DNA of 64,000 nucleotides, taken from NCBI RefSeq assembly GCF_023078275.1, contig NC_062977.1:16265118-16329117 (forward strand), given 5' to 3'. A program made the translations under genes and the position numbers. Source of the stretch: Leguminivora glycinivorella (lineage: Eukaryota; Arthropoda; Insecta; Lepidoptera; Tortricidae). This document shows, in pieces, positions 23,694 to 34,539 of this stretch. The notes under the pieces are model-generated. The model was not told the origin of the DNA, searched no databases, and saw only the letters and a program-made list of their open reading frames with translations. How positions within the stretch are numbered: position 1 is the stretch's first letter; each line of letters starts with the position of its first letter.

Positions 23694-24239
23694 TGACATA
23701 ACGATATAGTATTTTATACAATCGTGATATAATACAAAGCTTTTCAGTCGAGTACCATGTTTAGGCCACGAAGCTTGCTGAGTGGCCTAATAGTAAGGTA
23801 CGAGAGTGAAAAGCTTAATTATATCACTACTAGCTTTTACCCGCGGCTTCGCCCGCGTAATAAAAGTATTCATTAAGATTTTCATTTGGATCCGTAGGGA
23901 CCGTAGGTTTCTCTGTAGGTATATTTATCTGCGATTATTTCGATTGCACATAATACTTTTGCTTGCAATGATTGTAGAAATATTACACATCGACCACAGC
24001 GTAGGTAATTCTATATACGCTGGGGAAACCTTTATAAACATGAACATAGCCCGTATTTCGACACTATGATCGGTGGGTAAAAAGTACTTTTTTCTATTAT
24101 CCCTTACAATTTTTTACATTTTGCTTATACTTATCGCAAACGTACTCGTAATCTTCAAGCAAGCAAACAACGATCGTCTTAGAGCACATTGATTGTAAGA
24201 GACCGCCGACCGATTATCCGTATCCCGCTAACGATACCC

Positions 24240-24450
24240 ATATTATCCGTATCCGTATCCGTATCCGTATCCGTATCGCTATCGCTATCGCTATCGCTAT
24301 CGCTATCGCTATCGCTATGGCTATCGCTATCGCTATCGCTATCCCTATCGCTATCCCTATCGCTATCCCTATCGCTATCCCTATCGCTATCCCTATCGCT
24401 TTCCCTATCGCTATCGCTATCCCTATCCCTATCCCTATCCCTATCCCTTA
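24240..24450. repeat. Hexanucleotide array ATCCGT / ATCGCT / ATCCCT
   Basis: About 35 six-base units in blocks of ATCCGT, then ATCGCT, then alternating ATCGCT and ATCCCT, then ATCCCT. The block order implies successive expansions of variant units. Because six is a multiple of three, both strands look open (SVSLSL or DRDSD repeats); these are not proteins. Confidence 0.97.
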
Positions 24451-24498
24451 TCAAGATGTTTAATGATATAACACTTTAAGTTCTCGCGCTTTGTACAC

Positions 24499-24794
24499 AT
24501 ATTTAAAGTCACATACAGGTCGAACGCGATTAATTAACATTATTTTTACCTTTTTTCCCAACGTTTCGGCCAGGTTGCACTGGCCGTGGTCGCGGAAGAC
24601 TGACGTCCCAGCAAAATGTCACCGGAGATGTAAACAACACAAAACTACCCGATATTAATTTATATAAATGTTCGGGGTAGACAAATAAATATAATCTACC
24701 CGCTTTTAGTTAATGTTTATTTCCCACCATGTTTATTTTAAAGGTAAAAATAATGTTAATTAATCGCGTTCGACCTGTATGTGACTTTAAATAT
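24499..24794. mobile_element. MITE with ~54-bp terminal inverted repeats
   Basis: ATATTTAAAGTCACATACAG at 24499 is mirrored by CTGTATGTGACTTTAAATAT ending at about 24793. The repeat runs inward through CGAACGCGATTAATTAAC and TTATTTTTACCTT. The 190-bp interior is non-coding. It lies inside the larger repeat at 23829-25094, so it inserted later. Confidence 0.87.
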
Positions 24795-25009
24795 ATGTTT
24801 AATGATTTCTTATCAAGTGCTAAAATATAAAGTTTCATGGTTTTATCATTTAAAATTAAGAAATCCCATACAAACTTTCAACCTCTTTTTCAACCCCTTC
24901 ATCCCTTTCTTTCGAAATAAAAAGTAGCCTATGTTCTGTCTCAGGGTCTAAAGATTGTCTGTTCCAAATTTCATCAAAATCGGTTGCGTGGTTTAAGCGG
25001 GAAAGCGTA

Positions 25010-25011
<2 letters not shown>

Positions 25012-25063
<52 letters not shown>
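25012..25063. repeat. (ACAG)n microsatellite
   Basis: A GACA/ACAG tetranucleotide run with one GACGG interruption, near the right end of the composite repeat. Shorter runs of the same kind are present in sister copies. Confidence 0.95.
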
Positions 25064-25064
<1 letters not shown>

Positions 25065-25508
25065 TACTTTCGCATTTATAATATTAGTATGGATTGTATA
25101 CAATAGGTACTTTTTCTACGAGTCATCATCTTCATCATCAATGGACAGAAATATCATCATTCATGCAAGTTAAAATTAATGTTAATAGCGTCGTTCACCG
25201 TTGTATCAACATCGAATTACCTAGCAACCAATTGTTTGTAATAACCGTCTCTGATTGGCCGATAACGCGACATATAAAAAAAAATGTGTTTCAGATGCAG
25301 AAAAATTTGCCAGGTATCGCAAATTAGTATAGAATATGTATGAAGTTCTATTTTTGAAATTATTACAGTTAACTGTGGTCAACTATAATGAGATTATTAT
25401 AGTTGAGTCGGAACTGCCATAGAGTATCCAACACTGAAAAGTTAGCACTTATAGTTTAGTCTGTGGTGTCCTAATTGACAGATTACAGTCGACGAGTAGA
25501 AAAATTGT

Positions 25509-25612
25509 TTTAATGTCTCTCTCAATCCGCATTAGACTTAATTTAAAAACAAATTGACGAAAACCAAAACAGTCCAGAAACATTTGACATTCACAATTTT
25601 TCCCTACAATAG
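25509..25612 (+). repeat. Second direct duplication, copy 1
   Basis: AACAAATTGACGAAAACC and surrounding bases match 26500-26602 over about 100 bp with few changes. Confidence 0.85.
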
Positions 25613-25796
25613 TTATTTGTTATACAAGGGGGCAAAGTTGTATTTTAACGCCGAGTGTGGAATTGAAAAACGAGCAAGTGAAAGGATTCTATAGTTGAAC
25701 CACGAGCGAAGCGAGTGGTTTGAGAATAGAATCCTGAACTTGCGAGTTTTTTAACACACGAGAAGTAAAATACATTTGCGCCCGAGTGTAACACAA
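25612..25796 (+). repeat. GGGGGCAAAGTTG element, copy facing right
   Basis: ATAGTTATTTGTTATACAAG followed by GGGGCAAAGTTGT, then ACGAGCGAAGCGAGTGGTT. The reverse complement of this block appears at about 28035-28185. Its full boundaries are unclear because another MITE abuts it. Confidence 0.65.
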
Positions 25797-26037
25797 AACT
25801 TTTCCCCTCACTATAGCGAGGAAACTACAACGCAAAAAATGCGTTTATCACTGCTTCCAGTAGTTCCACAGGTAGTAAATCATCTTTATTACTAGATTTA
25901 CCTACTTTTATCAATTTTAAAGCAGTTAATTTGACTTTATTCAAGGTCAAATTACTTTATCCACTAGTGGATAAAATGCGTTTTTACCCGCTGGTATTAA
26001 AGGACAAAACACGTGTTTCCGAGCTAGTGAGGGGAAA
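25797..26037. mobile_element. MITE with CTTTTCCCCTCACTA termini
   Basis: AACTTTTCCCCTCACTATAG at 25797 and CTAGTGAGGGGAAAAAG ending at about 26040 form terminal inverted repeats that include a GGAAAC/GTTTCC portion. The 190-bp interior is non-coding. Confidence 0.75.
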
Positions 26038-26316
26038 AAGAAATTACTATTAGGCTGGCACAGCTAAGCTAATAACTTTATTTGTGAATAGCTTGTTTCA
26101 GCTACTATGTAACATTCGATGGCACGGCACGCACGCGAACTAACATGTATATTTCTATTCCATGTTTCCCGCACGTGTCTTTACATAAGTACTGTCGGAA
26201 TGAGAATCAAGTAATGTGCAAAATGTTAAGGGTTTCAAGGATACTTTGTATGTTGCAAGTAAAATATCGTAATCATCATTCTTCCCACTATACGAGTATT
26301 CTATAGGTATCTTCTA
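26037..26316 (+). repeat. Direct duplication, copy 2 (empty site)
   Basis: This is the counterpart of 23430-23693. AAAGAAATTACTATTAGGCT at about 26038-26057 reads straight through the position occupied in the other copy by the 243-bp MITE. Identity is high throughout until about 26290, after which an insertion or rearrangement changes the sequence. Confidence 0.9.
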
Positions 26317-26331
26317 TTCTCTGCTTGTGCC

Positions 26332-26475
26332 GTAGCCGAATGGCATATCTGCGACGCGAAACGAAAACGAAACGCCGCGAAAGGTAGTCTGGCTCTGTCG
26401 CGCCAATACGCAAGAGCGATAGGGATAGATATCTACGAGCGTTTCGTTTCGTGAGCGTTTGTGCCATTCGGCTAC
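26332..26475. mobile_element. MITE family 2, copy b (reverse orientation)
   Basis: GTAGCCGAATGGCA at 26332 and TGCCATTCGGCTAC ending at 26475 are perfect 14-bp inverted ends. The interior matches the reverse complement of copies a and c, including CTCTGTCGCGCCAATACGC. Confidence 0.9.
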
Positions 26476-26499
26476 GTACCCTGACATACCTAATGATAA

Positions 26500-26602
26500 T
26501 TGTTTTGTCTCTCCCAATCCGCATTTTAATTTAAAAACAAATTGACGAAAACCAAAACAGTCCAAAAACATTTGACATTCACAGTTTTTTCCCTACAAAA
26601 TA
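26500..26602 (+). repeat. Second direct duplication, copy 2
   Basis: This is the counterpart of 25509-25612. TCCCAATCCGCATTTTAATT and GACGAAAACCAAAACAGTCC are shared in order and spacing, apart from a small deletion. Confidence 0.85.
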
Positions 26603-26603
26603 A

Positions 26604-27744
26604 CTTTACTGTCATGCGGATTCTGCGCATCACGTTCAAAGTGTAATCAATCACCTTCACTTTGACGATGACTTGACAGCGTAAGGATTTATACCATTTA
26701 AGATGATCACAGATCCAACAGCAGCAACATAGCAGTGGCGTGGCGTGAAAATTTTCGTTTGTAAAGCCGGAGGGGTTTTAGGGAACCCGTTGGGTATCGA
26801 GTTGTATCGACGCTACGCCACTGATAGGTAGTGAAGATTATGAAAAACTGTGCGTAATCCAACTTAGATTGTACAATGATTAACCCACCGCAGCTCTTAC
26901 GCCTGGTTTCCTAACATTGCGTGTAGGTAATTAGATGAACATATTGAGAACTAAAAGACAGTGATTAAAAACGAGGCCCTAGCAATTAGTTTTAAAGAGG
27001 GTTAGGCAATGATTATGGTTAGCTCATTATGTTACGCGAGGATGTTACTTAGATAAAAATAAATACAAAATAAATCCACAGTGGGCTTTGTCATATTAGT
27101 ATGCAGTTCTAAATGAGACAGTTGCCTCACAAGCGAATGTATGAATTTCGCTTCGCTGTGTCCAAGAGAGTTAGGTGAGTTTTTGGCTCGTGTGTTCGAA
27201 TTTCAAATCGCCCTTGTGCCGTGGGCTCAGGAAATTTTACCGGGAACGTCACATCACTAGTTTAAACCTCTTCTATCTAATTTCGTTCCATATAGTATCT
27301 TGTATCTTGTTTACAATATTTGACTATTTGTGTGAGAGCTCTCTCGGAAAAAATCTGATGAAAATAATCATCGTAGTAGTGCGTAGAGTCTCGAGAGCGG
27401 AAGAAGTGAAACTTCGTAATGTGGAAATGAAAACATGAAGGGGTATTTTAAAATTCGAGTTGGCAACACTGAGCGTTAAGCGTAACGCTGGAAGTTGACA
27501 GCCGTATTTGAAGTTTTACTTCAATGAGGAGACACACTCAAAGATGACAGATGGCGCCACCTTATTAGTCCATTGCATAGATAAAGAATTTCATACGTGA
27601 GAGCGAGAAGATGTTTTTTTTTTCTCTAACACATATGAATGAGAGTGACATGCCTAAGCACTTGCACAGGCGCCGCCTGACGGGATAAAATGACAGTGTG
27701 CCTTCTAATTATAAAAGATATTTTAAAAGAGGTGTGTAGTAAAT
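26604..27744. other. Non-coding DNA, no gene seen
   Basis: No supported gene. A frame at 27175-27438 has no recognisable domain. The stretch at 27460-27700 with TTGGCAACACTG and GATGGCGCCAC is moderately GC-rich. Confidence 0.35.
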
Positions 27745-28185
27745 AAATATTTTTTCACCACACCAACTGATAAAGGCTTACTTTGCTATTCGAAAACAGA
27801 TAGCAAAATTGCATTTTATCCACAAGAGTGCAAAGTAATTTCATACAAATTTTAACTTGATATTTTGAGCTGGCTGGGTGAAATTACCTATAAATGATGA
27901 TTTTGAATTATAAACATTGAACAAATTGATAGATTTGATTTAGTTTGATGTTTTATAGTCAGTATTTTGTTCGTGTTGGTGTGGTGAAAAATTTTGTGTT
28001 TCACTCGGCGGCAAAGTTTGTTTAACCTTCGTGCCTTGAAACCCTCGCAACGCTCAAGATTCCACTTTTTGAACCACTCGCTACGCTCGCGGTTCAATAT
28101 TGGAATCTTTCGCTTGCTCGGGCTTCAATATTGGTACGTGCGGTTAAACAACAACTTTGCCCCCTTGTAAAACAAATAACTATTA
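27745..28185 (-). mobile_element. GGGGGCAAAGTTG element, opposite orientation
   Basis: TTTTCACCACACCAAC (27754) is mirrored by GTTGGTGTGGTGAAAA (about 27974). Beyond it the sequence CACTCGCTACGCTCGCGGTT to TTTGCCCCCTTGTAAAAC is the reverse complement of 25612-25720. The frames across it are not coding. Confidence 0.65.
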
Positions 28186-28740
28186 TGTATTAATTTAACA
28201 ATAAATAAACATGTCTCTAAATCTTCATTTATCGAATCGAGTTTGAAAGTCACGTTTAGGAGTAACCTTGTTCGCACTTGAGCGGATTCCAATTTTCCGC
28301 CGAAACACGTGGCCGAAACTTGTGTGAAGTTGCTTAACGTATGTAAATGCGAACTAATATTACCAACATTCTTGTACCGTTACTATGCGATTATTAGTCA
28401 TAAAAATCAGCCAACCAGCTGAATCGCGTGGTATAATATTTTTTTACATAAAAAAATTGAGTCTTGCAACTCTTTAATACCACCCAATATAAAAAATCTG
28501 CTTGTATAATTCCTCAGGTTCTATTTTGTAAACAAAAACTCAATATTTTTATTTCAATAGGTAGGTACGCCGCCTTTGCGGCTGCGTTGCGCGTTGAAGT
28601 CGAAAGGCCTACATAGCATATACATATAAGCTTGATTCTGATTTTAATTTCTTATTATGAAACAGTTGTGGTTTTGTTCTGAGTTCAACTGTCTATCTGA
28701 ATTAAAAATGTCAGACATCACATATTATTAGTTCTGGGGG

Positions 28741-28862
28741 GTTACCATGACGTGCTAAAGACGTTCAGTTTAGGTTGAGAGAAAGGGACACAGCTATAGC
28801 AGTTACATAGCTCCGTCCCTCTCTCTCAACCTAAACTGAACGGCTTTAGCACATCATGGTAA
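28741..28862. mobile_element. Hairpin MITE (GTTACCATGA...TCATGGTAAC)
   Basis: Arms of about 50 bp: GTTACCATGACGTGCTAAAG at 28741 with CTTTAGCACATCATGGTAAC ending at 28862, and inner TTCAGTTTAGGTTGAGAGA with its complement. A spacer of only about 18 bp separates the arms. Confidence 0.88.
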
Positions 28863-28949
28863 CATTGGTAACCCTCCTGTTCGTCTCAGGCCAAGATTTT
28901 AACGTCAAAATGGGGTCCTTCTAATTTTAATTGACGATTGATTTTTTTG

Positions 28950-29210
28950 ACGACCGGTCTGGCTCAGTCGGCAGTGACCCTGCCTGCTAAGCCGCGGTCC
29001 TGGGTTCGAATCCCGGTAAGGGCATTTATTTGTGTGATGAGCACAGGTATTTGTTCCTGAGTCATGGATGTTTTCTGTGTATATAAGTATGTATTTATCT
29101 ATTTAAGTATGTATATCGTCGCTTAGCATCCATAGTACAAGTTATGCTTAGTTTGGGGTTAAGTTGATCAGTGTAAGGTGTCCCCAATATTTATTTATTT
29201 ATTTATTTTT
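28950..29210 (+). mobile_element. tRNA-derived SINE (family A), best-preserved head
   Basis: GGTCTGGCTCAGTCGGCAG (A-box region) and GGGTTCGAATCCCGG (B box) are spaced as in a tRNA. The body is GGGCATTTATTTGTGTGATG... and the tail ATTTATTTATTTATTT. It is longer in the head than the 1761 copy and serves here as the reference copy. It has no coding capacity. Confidence 0.9.
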
Positions 29211-30023
29211 AATCATTAAGTAATACTTAGATTTCTTTCAATGCGCTACAATTAGTATCAAAGATCGTTTCATCATAAAAAATTGTTATTACTGAGTAAT
29301 CTCACACTTTAATACGTAGCCAAATGCACACACGTTTACGATAATATCGCTTTTCCGTATCGCTACAGAGCCAAACTATGTTTTGATCGGCGTTCTAGCG
29401 TCAACGATTGCCATTTGGATGGGCCTGCTGTGATCATGTAATATTTCTTATGCATACGTTTTAAGTATGTAACCAGTTAATCTAGTTTCAATAACTCGTC
29501 GTCTTGCCGAAACGTTAATTATGCATACAATTAGATTTTTTGCTATGGAAATCGTGTTCAAAATTGCAAATATGCAAAATATTCGAATCAGGAAACTAAG
29601 CCACTTTTTTTAAACAGTGACATCAGAATGGCTACGATTTCATTAATTAGGTACTCATCATCATCACACACTCATCATCGGTACACACGTTATAGGTATT
29701 CAATATTAAAAAATAATTAACATAAGAATAAAATATTTATTTACATTTACACCACTGCTATGCCTGCAGTCGACGTGTTGATAATGACATTCAAGAATAG
29801 CAACTTCTAATTATACCTTTATAAAACCTACTGATATACATATTATGTAAAAAGGAATTTATAATTAGGCTTATCGTAACATAGAATCAAGGCCTACAAG
29901 AGGTCAGCTGTTACACAATTTTCTGATTCAAATTTAGATGAATACAACAAGTGTCATAATATCACATAATTTTCATATAAAATAGTCGTATATTAATATA
30001 ATATATCGTTAGTAAGGTAGCGG
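29211..30023. other. Non-coding DNA with a weak MITE relic
   Basis: At 29355-29430, TCGCTACAGAGCCAAACTATG and CGATTGCCATTTGGATGGGCC resemble part of 55570-55680 and, distantly, MITE family 2. Nothing else was recognised. Confidence 0.35.
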
Positions 30024-30825
30024 ACCCAATCATGGACAGTTTAAGAAAAATTTTCGCCTGTTTTTGATATTTCACTGATAAATGTAAAAATTCTACCGCT
30101 AAGCGTGTTAAATCTTGAATGTCCTATCCTTCTTTTACATTTCAAGCGTATTGCAGAATAGATACTCCTATTGGTTTCTTCATAGTTAACAAATTAAAAC
30201 TAGGTGTTTTTTCTCCAATTATGGACGGCAGTTCTCCAGTAATGGATCCCCCATTATGGACAGTGAAATAAGTTTAAAATTTTACTTTTAAAGCCAACTG
30301 ATACTCAATGAGTCAATTTTATATACCATAAATAAAATTAGTTTGGGTTATTTTAACATAGGATTGTTTCTTGTAAATTTTGGTTTTGTAAATTGTTCCT
30401 TGTCCATCATAGAAGGTACGCAGTTTTTCGGTTCCAGTAATGGACACTCGCAAAATAACGCTATTTCTTTATATCTTTGGAGCAACAAACTAGTATGTTT
30501 GTACCTTATCTCATGCTTAATGCAGTAAGTAAAACTCTTTCAAGTTTACACCGAGTATTATTTTTTTATTATTTTATACATGAACTCAACTCTCTTAGCA
30601 ACATTACTAAGAATTCGTCTTGATATTTTTTTCAGTAAACTGGTAAATTTTATCTTGTCGCCAAATCCTTCAGAAATAACCGAATCAATTAAAACTTCAA
30701 AATGAAACAGCTCTACAACTCTAGTTTATGGTACATTGCCGTCAGTTTTTAGAAACGAATTTTAGATACTTATTTTTAAGGATTTGTGTTTTTTTTCCAT
30801 AATGGCATCACCGTCCATTATAGGG
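30024..30825. mobile_element. Candidate element with CCA..ATGGAC motifs and imperfect ends
   Basis: ACCCAATCATGGACAGT at 30024 and, reversed at about 30809-30825, ACCCTATAATGGACGGT form imperfect inverted ends. The same ATGGAC core recurs internally at about 30222, 30242, 30256 and 30434. Frames inside are short. It could be a decayed non-autonomous DNA element; no transposase is visible. Confidence 0.5.
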
Positions 30826-31091
30826 TATTTTACATTATAAATCTATAAATAGGATAATATACTATAGTTTCGCCATCTATAATTTGAATATAAACTTTGC
30901 AAATGTACTTCCTAAATTTCAGACATATGTACGAGTAGATAGTTAACATAGAATTTTGAAAGTACCTACATGATAAATTAGATGGAATGCCCTATTTATT
31001 AGAAAGATATTAAATTACTTGGGGGACGTTTAGAAAGATTCTTATAAGAAACAGCTACACTGATCTGAGGGATAGATCGTAATCAATCTGA

Positions 31092-31340
31092 CACTGAGAG
31101 AAAATACAACCAGTTTTCATGTTCGTTCAACAAGTTTTTTGGTTAAAATAGCGCCTACGTGCTCTTTGGTTCAAACAACAAGCTACTTGTCATTTGAATC
31201 GACAATATATTTGAATCAACAAGTCGATTTTATAAAAACAACCTGACACATATTGTTTTAAACATACGTTTGGCTGATTCAAACGGATAAACCGCAACAA
31301 GTCGAACTTGTTAAATTCACAATGCAAATTTCTCTCAGTG
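31092..31340. mobile_element. MITE with CACTGAGAGAAA termini
   Basis: CACTGAGAGAAAAT at 31092 and AATTTCTCTCAGTG ending at 31340 are inverted termini of a 249-bp non-coding element whose interior contains several CAACAAGT motifs. The family is not resolved. Confidence 0.78.
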
Positions 31341-32143
31341 GATAGTTAAAACTGTATAAAAATAGTTTAAAAAGCATGATTTGAATCAGTCCGTATGCAT
31401 ATGTCGTAATAGATTCTAATTTTACATGGAGTACCGACACAAATGTAACTTTACTAAAGAACCACGGAGACATTTTTATACCTCCAGTCACAATTTTCTG
31501 TAATTTTGCAAGACACCGTGCGTAATTGATAAATTAACGATAAGTTTCGAAATGAATGAGTTTTCTAGACATGGTCGAGGCTACCTGTGTTACATTAAGA
31601 GCCGTTCAGAAAACATAGCAATAATAATTAGTTGAACTGTTTTTATCTAGGCCGAAGTAGAGGCCAAGGCCCGTTGTGTTTGTTGTGTTTGACACGAATG
31701 CACCACGAAGTAGATTTAGGTTACGTTAAATAACCTTATTTTATTCGACAATAGTCAATTTAGATATCCTAATAAACTATATCCCTTTTATTCATAAATG
31801 TTTAACTTCATTATCAACTTAGTTAAAATTAACAAGCCGATACAAATCGCGTGTCCCTTTTTATGATCACAATACGTCGGAAAGGGAGAAACGATTATTA
31901 AAAAAGAAGATATTTACTTAAACGTTTATAAATAAGGAGGTATATTCGAATGAGGATCGGTAATAAATATTATGTGCGTGCACAATACACCGTTATAGAC
32001 GATTCGGATGAAAGTAGCATATTATATCCTTTATTTATTTCTTTTCTTAGATTAGGTTTTTTACAATATGAGTATAAAAGTAAAATAAAATAAAACACTT
32101 ACAAAACAATATAAAACATATAAACACATTATAAAAAACCTAA
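31341..32143. other. Non-coding DNA, no gene seen
   Basis: AT-rich. TGTTGTGTTTG is repeated at about 31676-31690. No gene. Confidence 0.35.
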
Positions 32144-32525
32144 CCTAGGGTGCCGCCAGCAGCGGGGCAGGGCCCAAGCTGCCGGTGGTTAGGGCTGCAG
32201 AGAGAGGAACCGTCGGACTATCCGCGCTGTGTCCAAAATCACCGCCTTCTGCATCTGGCCCTTGATCCAACCACCGAGCGAGAGTCTCTTAAGATGTTGG
32301 TCGAGACTCTTCGCTATGAGACCGTTCGCTGAAACGACTATCGGGACAATGATCGTTGAATCAACATCCCACATGGTGGTTATCTCGTGAGCCAAGTCTA
32401 GGTACTTACTGGACTTGTCCTTCTCGGCTTTCACGAGATTCTCATCATGGGGGATGGTGATGTCAACGAGCACGGCCCGGCGTTGCGGTCGATCTATTAT
32501 CACAATGTCAGGCTTATTGGCTAAA
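32144..32525 (-). pseudogene. C-terminal part of a LINE polymerase (R2/R4-like tail)
   Basis: The minus-strand frame 32503-32189 reads IIDRPQRRAVLVDITIPHD, then KYLDLAHEITTMW and IIVPIVVSANGLI. This order (PDIV-IID..., VDI.IP.D.N, KY.DLA.EI..MW, IPIV..A.G) is the conserved C-terminal domain of many arthropod non-LTR retrotransposon polymerases of the restriction-like-endonuclease type. The copy is 5'-truncated at 32525 and lacks the reverse transcriptase core. The frame is intact over about 104 codons, so the insertion is relatively young. Confidence 0.75.
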
Positions 32526-32550
32526 AAAGTAGCATATTATTATTATATCA

Positions 32551-32711
32551 TAACTGGCTTTTTCCCGCGGCTTCGATCGCGTTAGAAAGAGACAAAAAGT
32601 AGCCTATGACACTCTCCATCCCTTCAACTATCTCCACTTAAAAAAACACTTAAATTCGTCGCTCCATTTTGACGGACAAACAAACAGACACACACAACTT
32701 TCCCATGATGA
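32551..32711 (+). mobile_element. CCCGCGGCTTCG element, truncated copy
   Basis: TTTTTCCCGCGGCTTCGATC, then AAAAAGTAGCCTATGACACTC and ACAAACAGACACACACA, match 52703-52870. The TATTAGTATGG end is missing. Confidence 0.75.
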
Positions 32712-32865
32712 AAAATATTGGTGATTGGGTAACCTTCGGGTTTATAAAAGGGTTCAAAACTTTCAAACAATATGAAGCAAGGGGAAACATATCAAATTAT
32801 AGATAGAGGTACCTACCTGTATTTGTCTGAGATAATTTGTAATGATATAATTTTGGTAAAAGATT

Positions 32866-33190
32866 GAGATGGGTATGTTAAGGTGGTTTGGGCATGTAGA
32901 GAGGATGGATGAGAGGAGATTAACGAAGAAAGTATATGAAAAAGGAGTGGAAGGGTCAGTTGGTAGTGGAAGACCTAGGCGAACTTTTCTTGATCAAATC
33001 GGGGAAATATTGCAAAAAGGCCAGGTCAGAAGTACTCGAAACCGACGAGCGTGTATGAGAAACGTTATGAAAGTGTGTGAAGCGAAAGTGGTTTGTCAGG
33101 ATCGTAGTAAATGGAAATCCGTGATCTCTGCCTACCCCTCTGGGAAACAGGCGTGATTGTATGTATGTATGTATGTATGTATGTATAATT
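32866..33190 (+). pseudogene. LINE polymerase C-terminus with GTAT tail
   Basis: The frame 32869-33156 carries LRWFGHVERMDERRLTKKVY, then GSGRPRRTFLDQI and RNRRACM, and ends in AYPSGK, the usual tail of a non-LTR retrotransposon polymerase. The 3' segment CTGCCTACCCCTCTGGGAAAC plus a (GTAT)n tail is shared with the non-coding copy at 53330-53570. The copy is 5'-truncated: endonuclease and RT core are absent. About 95 intact codons suggest a fairly recent insertion. Confidence 0.82.
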
Positions 33191-34059
33191 TTGGTAACAA
33201 CTAGTTTTTTTTTTATTTGATCTTAATAATAACGGTATGTCCTAATATACTTAAATATATCATTCTCAGTGGTTCTTAAAACTCATTTGAATGTGACACA
33301 GCACAAATAGTACTTTTACCTCCTACAATATCGTTCATTTTTTTCTTAAGCATATCTAGTCTACTAAGCCTAGAGGAAAACTCTAAGGAAATCTATTTAA
33401 GCGTATTAGAAAAGCTGCATTTTTAACCGTAACTGGTGCCGAGGCCGACGGGTATTAACTGGCTAAATGCACCTGCTCAGTTGCTGCTGGTCACAGTCAC
33501 GAGAACCCACTTACGCGAATAAACTACGATACATTGTATAATTTTAATTAATTCTGTAATAACTAAATGCATAATGATTATAAGTCTTAAAAGCATGGCT
33601 GTCGAAGGAGTAATCGCCTATCCATTCTTTTCTTTATCACTATTTCGAATACTCCCGATACGATCTTCGTTTTTTTTTAACTTGGTCCCGATTATTTTTT
33701 ACCCTTTCTGTTTTTAAATACTTTTGGCAGATATTTCGTGATCGATGCTCTTTATGTTATTTAGAGAATAAATAGCACACAAGACTACATGAATGATGAA
33801 ACACCGTGGGATACAAGTGTTGTTGAAAACAATTAATTATAGGTCATTATCAATATCATCATTAATAATGATGATATTGATAATTCATTGTATATTTTTA
33901 TATAATAATATTTTTGACATCTAGAAGTTTTAAGACTAGTATATTTTATACAGTTTAGATTGATATAATTTTATTAATTCAATGTAGTTTTAATACAATA
34001 TTGTTAATTGAACCAATAAATTTCTCTGATATTTAGAATAAGATGAAAATTGTAGGTAC
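33191..34059. other. Non-coding AT-rich DNA
   Basis: No gene. It contains the palindrome at 33846-33884. Confidence 0.4.
33846..33884. repeat. Perfect 39-bp palindrome
   Basis: ATTATCAATATCATCATTA is followed by one base and then its exact reverse complement TAATGATGATATTGATAAT, giving 19-bp arms. Confidence 0.95.
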
Positions 34060-34135
34060 ATTGTTGACAATTTAAAAGTGCTTATTGTAAGCCTATTTGA
34101 ATAAAGAATATTTTGATTGATTGATTGATTATAGT
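34060..34135 (+). repeat. LINE 3' end with (GATT)n tail
   Basis: TTGTAAGCCTATTTGAATAA then AGAATATTTTGATTGATTGA is the usual short 3' end of a lepidopteran non-LTR element, with a tetranucleotide tail. Confidence 0.6.
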
Positions 34136-34539
34136 ATGTGAACTACGACTAAAAGCTTACACGTAGAGCGTTGGTATTTATTGTCAATTGATATTGTACG
34201 AATTTGCAAGTGGTGTCAATGTCTTAACATTTTTGTTCTTCTATGTGGTACATACCTACAAATGAACATAAATACTCGTATTGATGAACGTGTCTTAAAA
34301 TCTCTAATATTATTATTACATTATTTCATATACTTACTGTAAAATATTACGCCAGTATCTTTTATTAGACGTAAACTCAGTGAAAGGGTCGGTCAAGGAG
34401 ATCTGGGATGTTTACAGTAGATGTCTACCTAAATATGTTTACTTCTTAAATAATATTAAATAACAAGTTAGTAGGTTCGTAATAAACCCTTAAAAGAGAT
34501 AGGTATAAGTAGGCTTACGCTACGACTGTGTCAAAGGGG

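Larger units (their letters stand above)
23829..25094 (+). mobile_element. Composite repeat starting CTAGCTTTTACCCGCGG
   Basis: The left end is CTAGCTTTTACCCGCGGC; the right end is AGTAGCCTATGTTCTGTCTC, an ACAG run, then ATTTATAATATTAGTATGG. Shorter members of the same family at 52703-53057 and 55722-55900 join similar ends directly in about 180 bp. This copy is about 1.27 kb because it contains a hexanucleotide array (24240-24450) and another inverted-repeat element (24499-24794). The superfamily is not established. Confidence 0.65.

Noticed and set aside
24179..24479. Open frames on both strands encoding Ser/Leu-Val or Asp/Arg/Ser repeats
   Set aside because: They are translations of a hexanucleotide array; any six-base unit lacking stops stays open in several frames.
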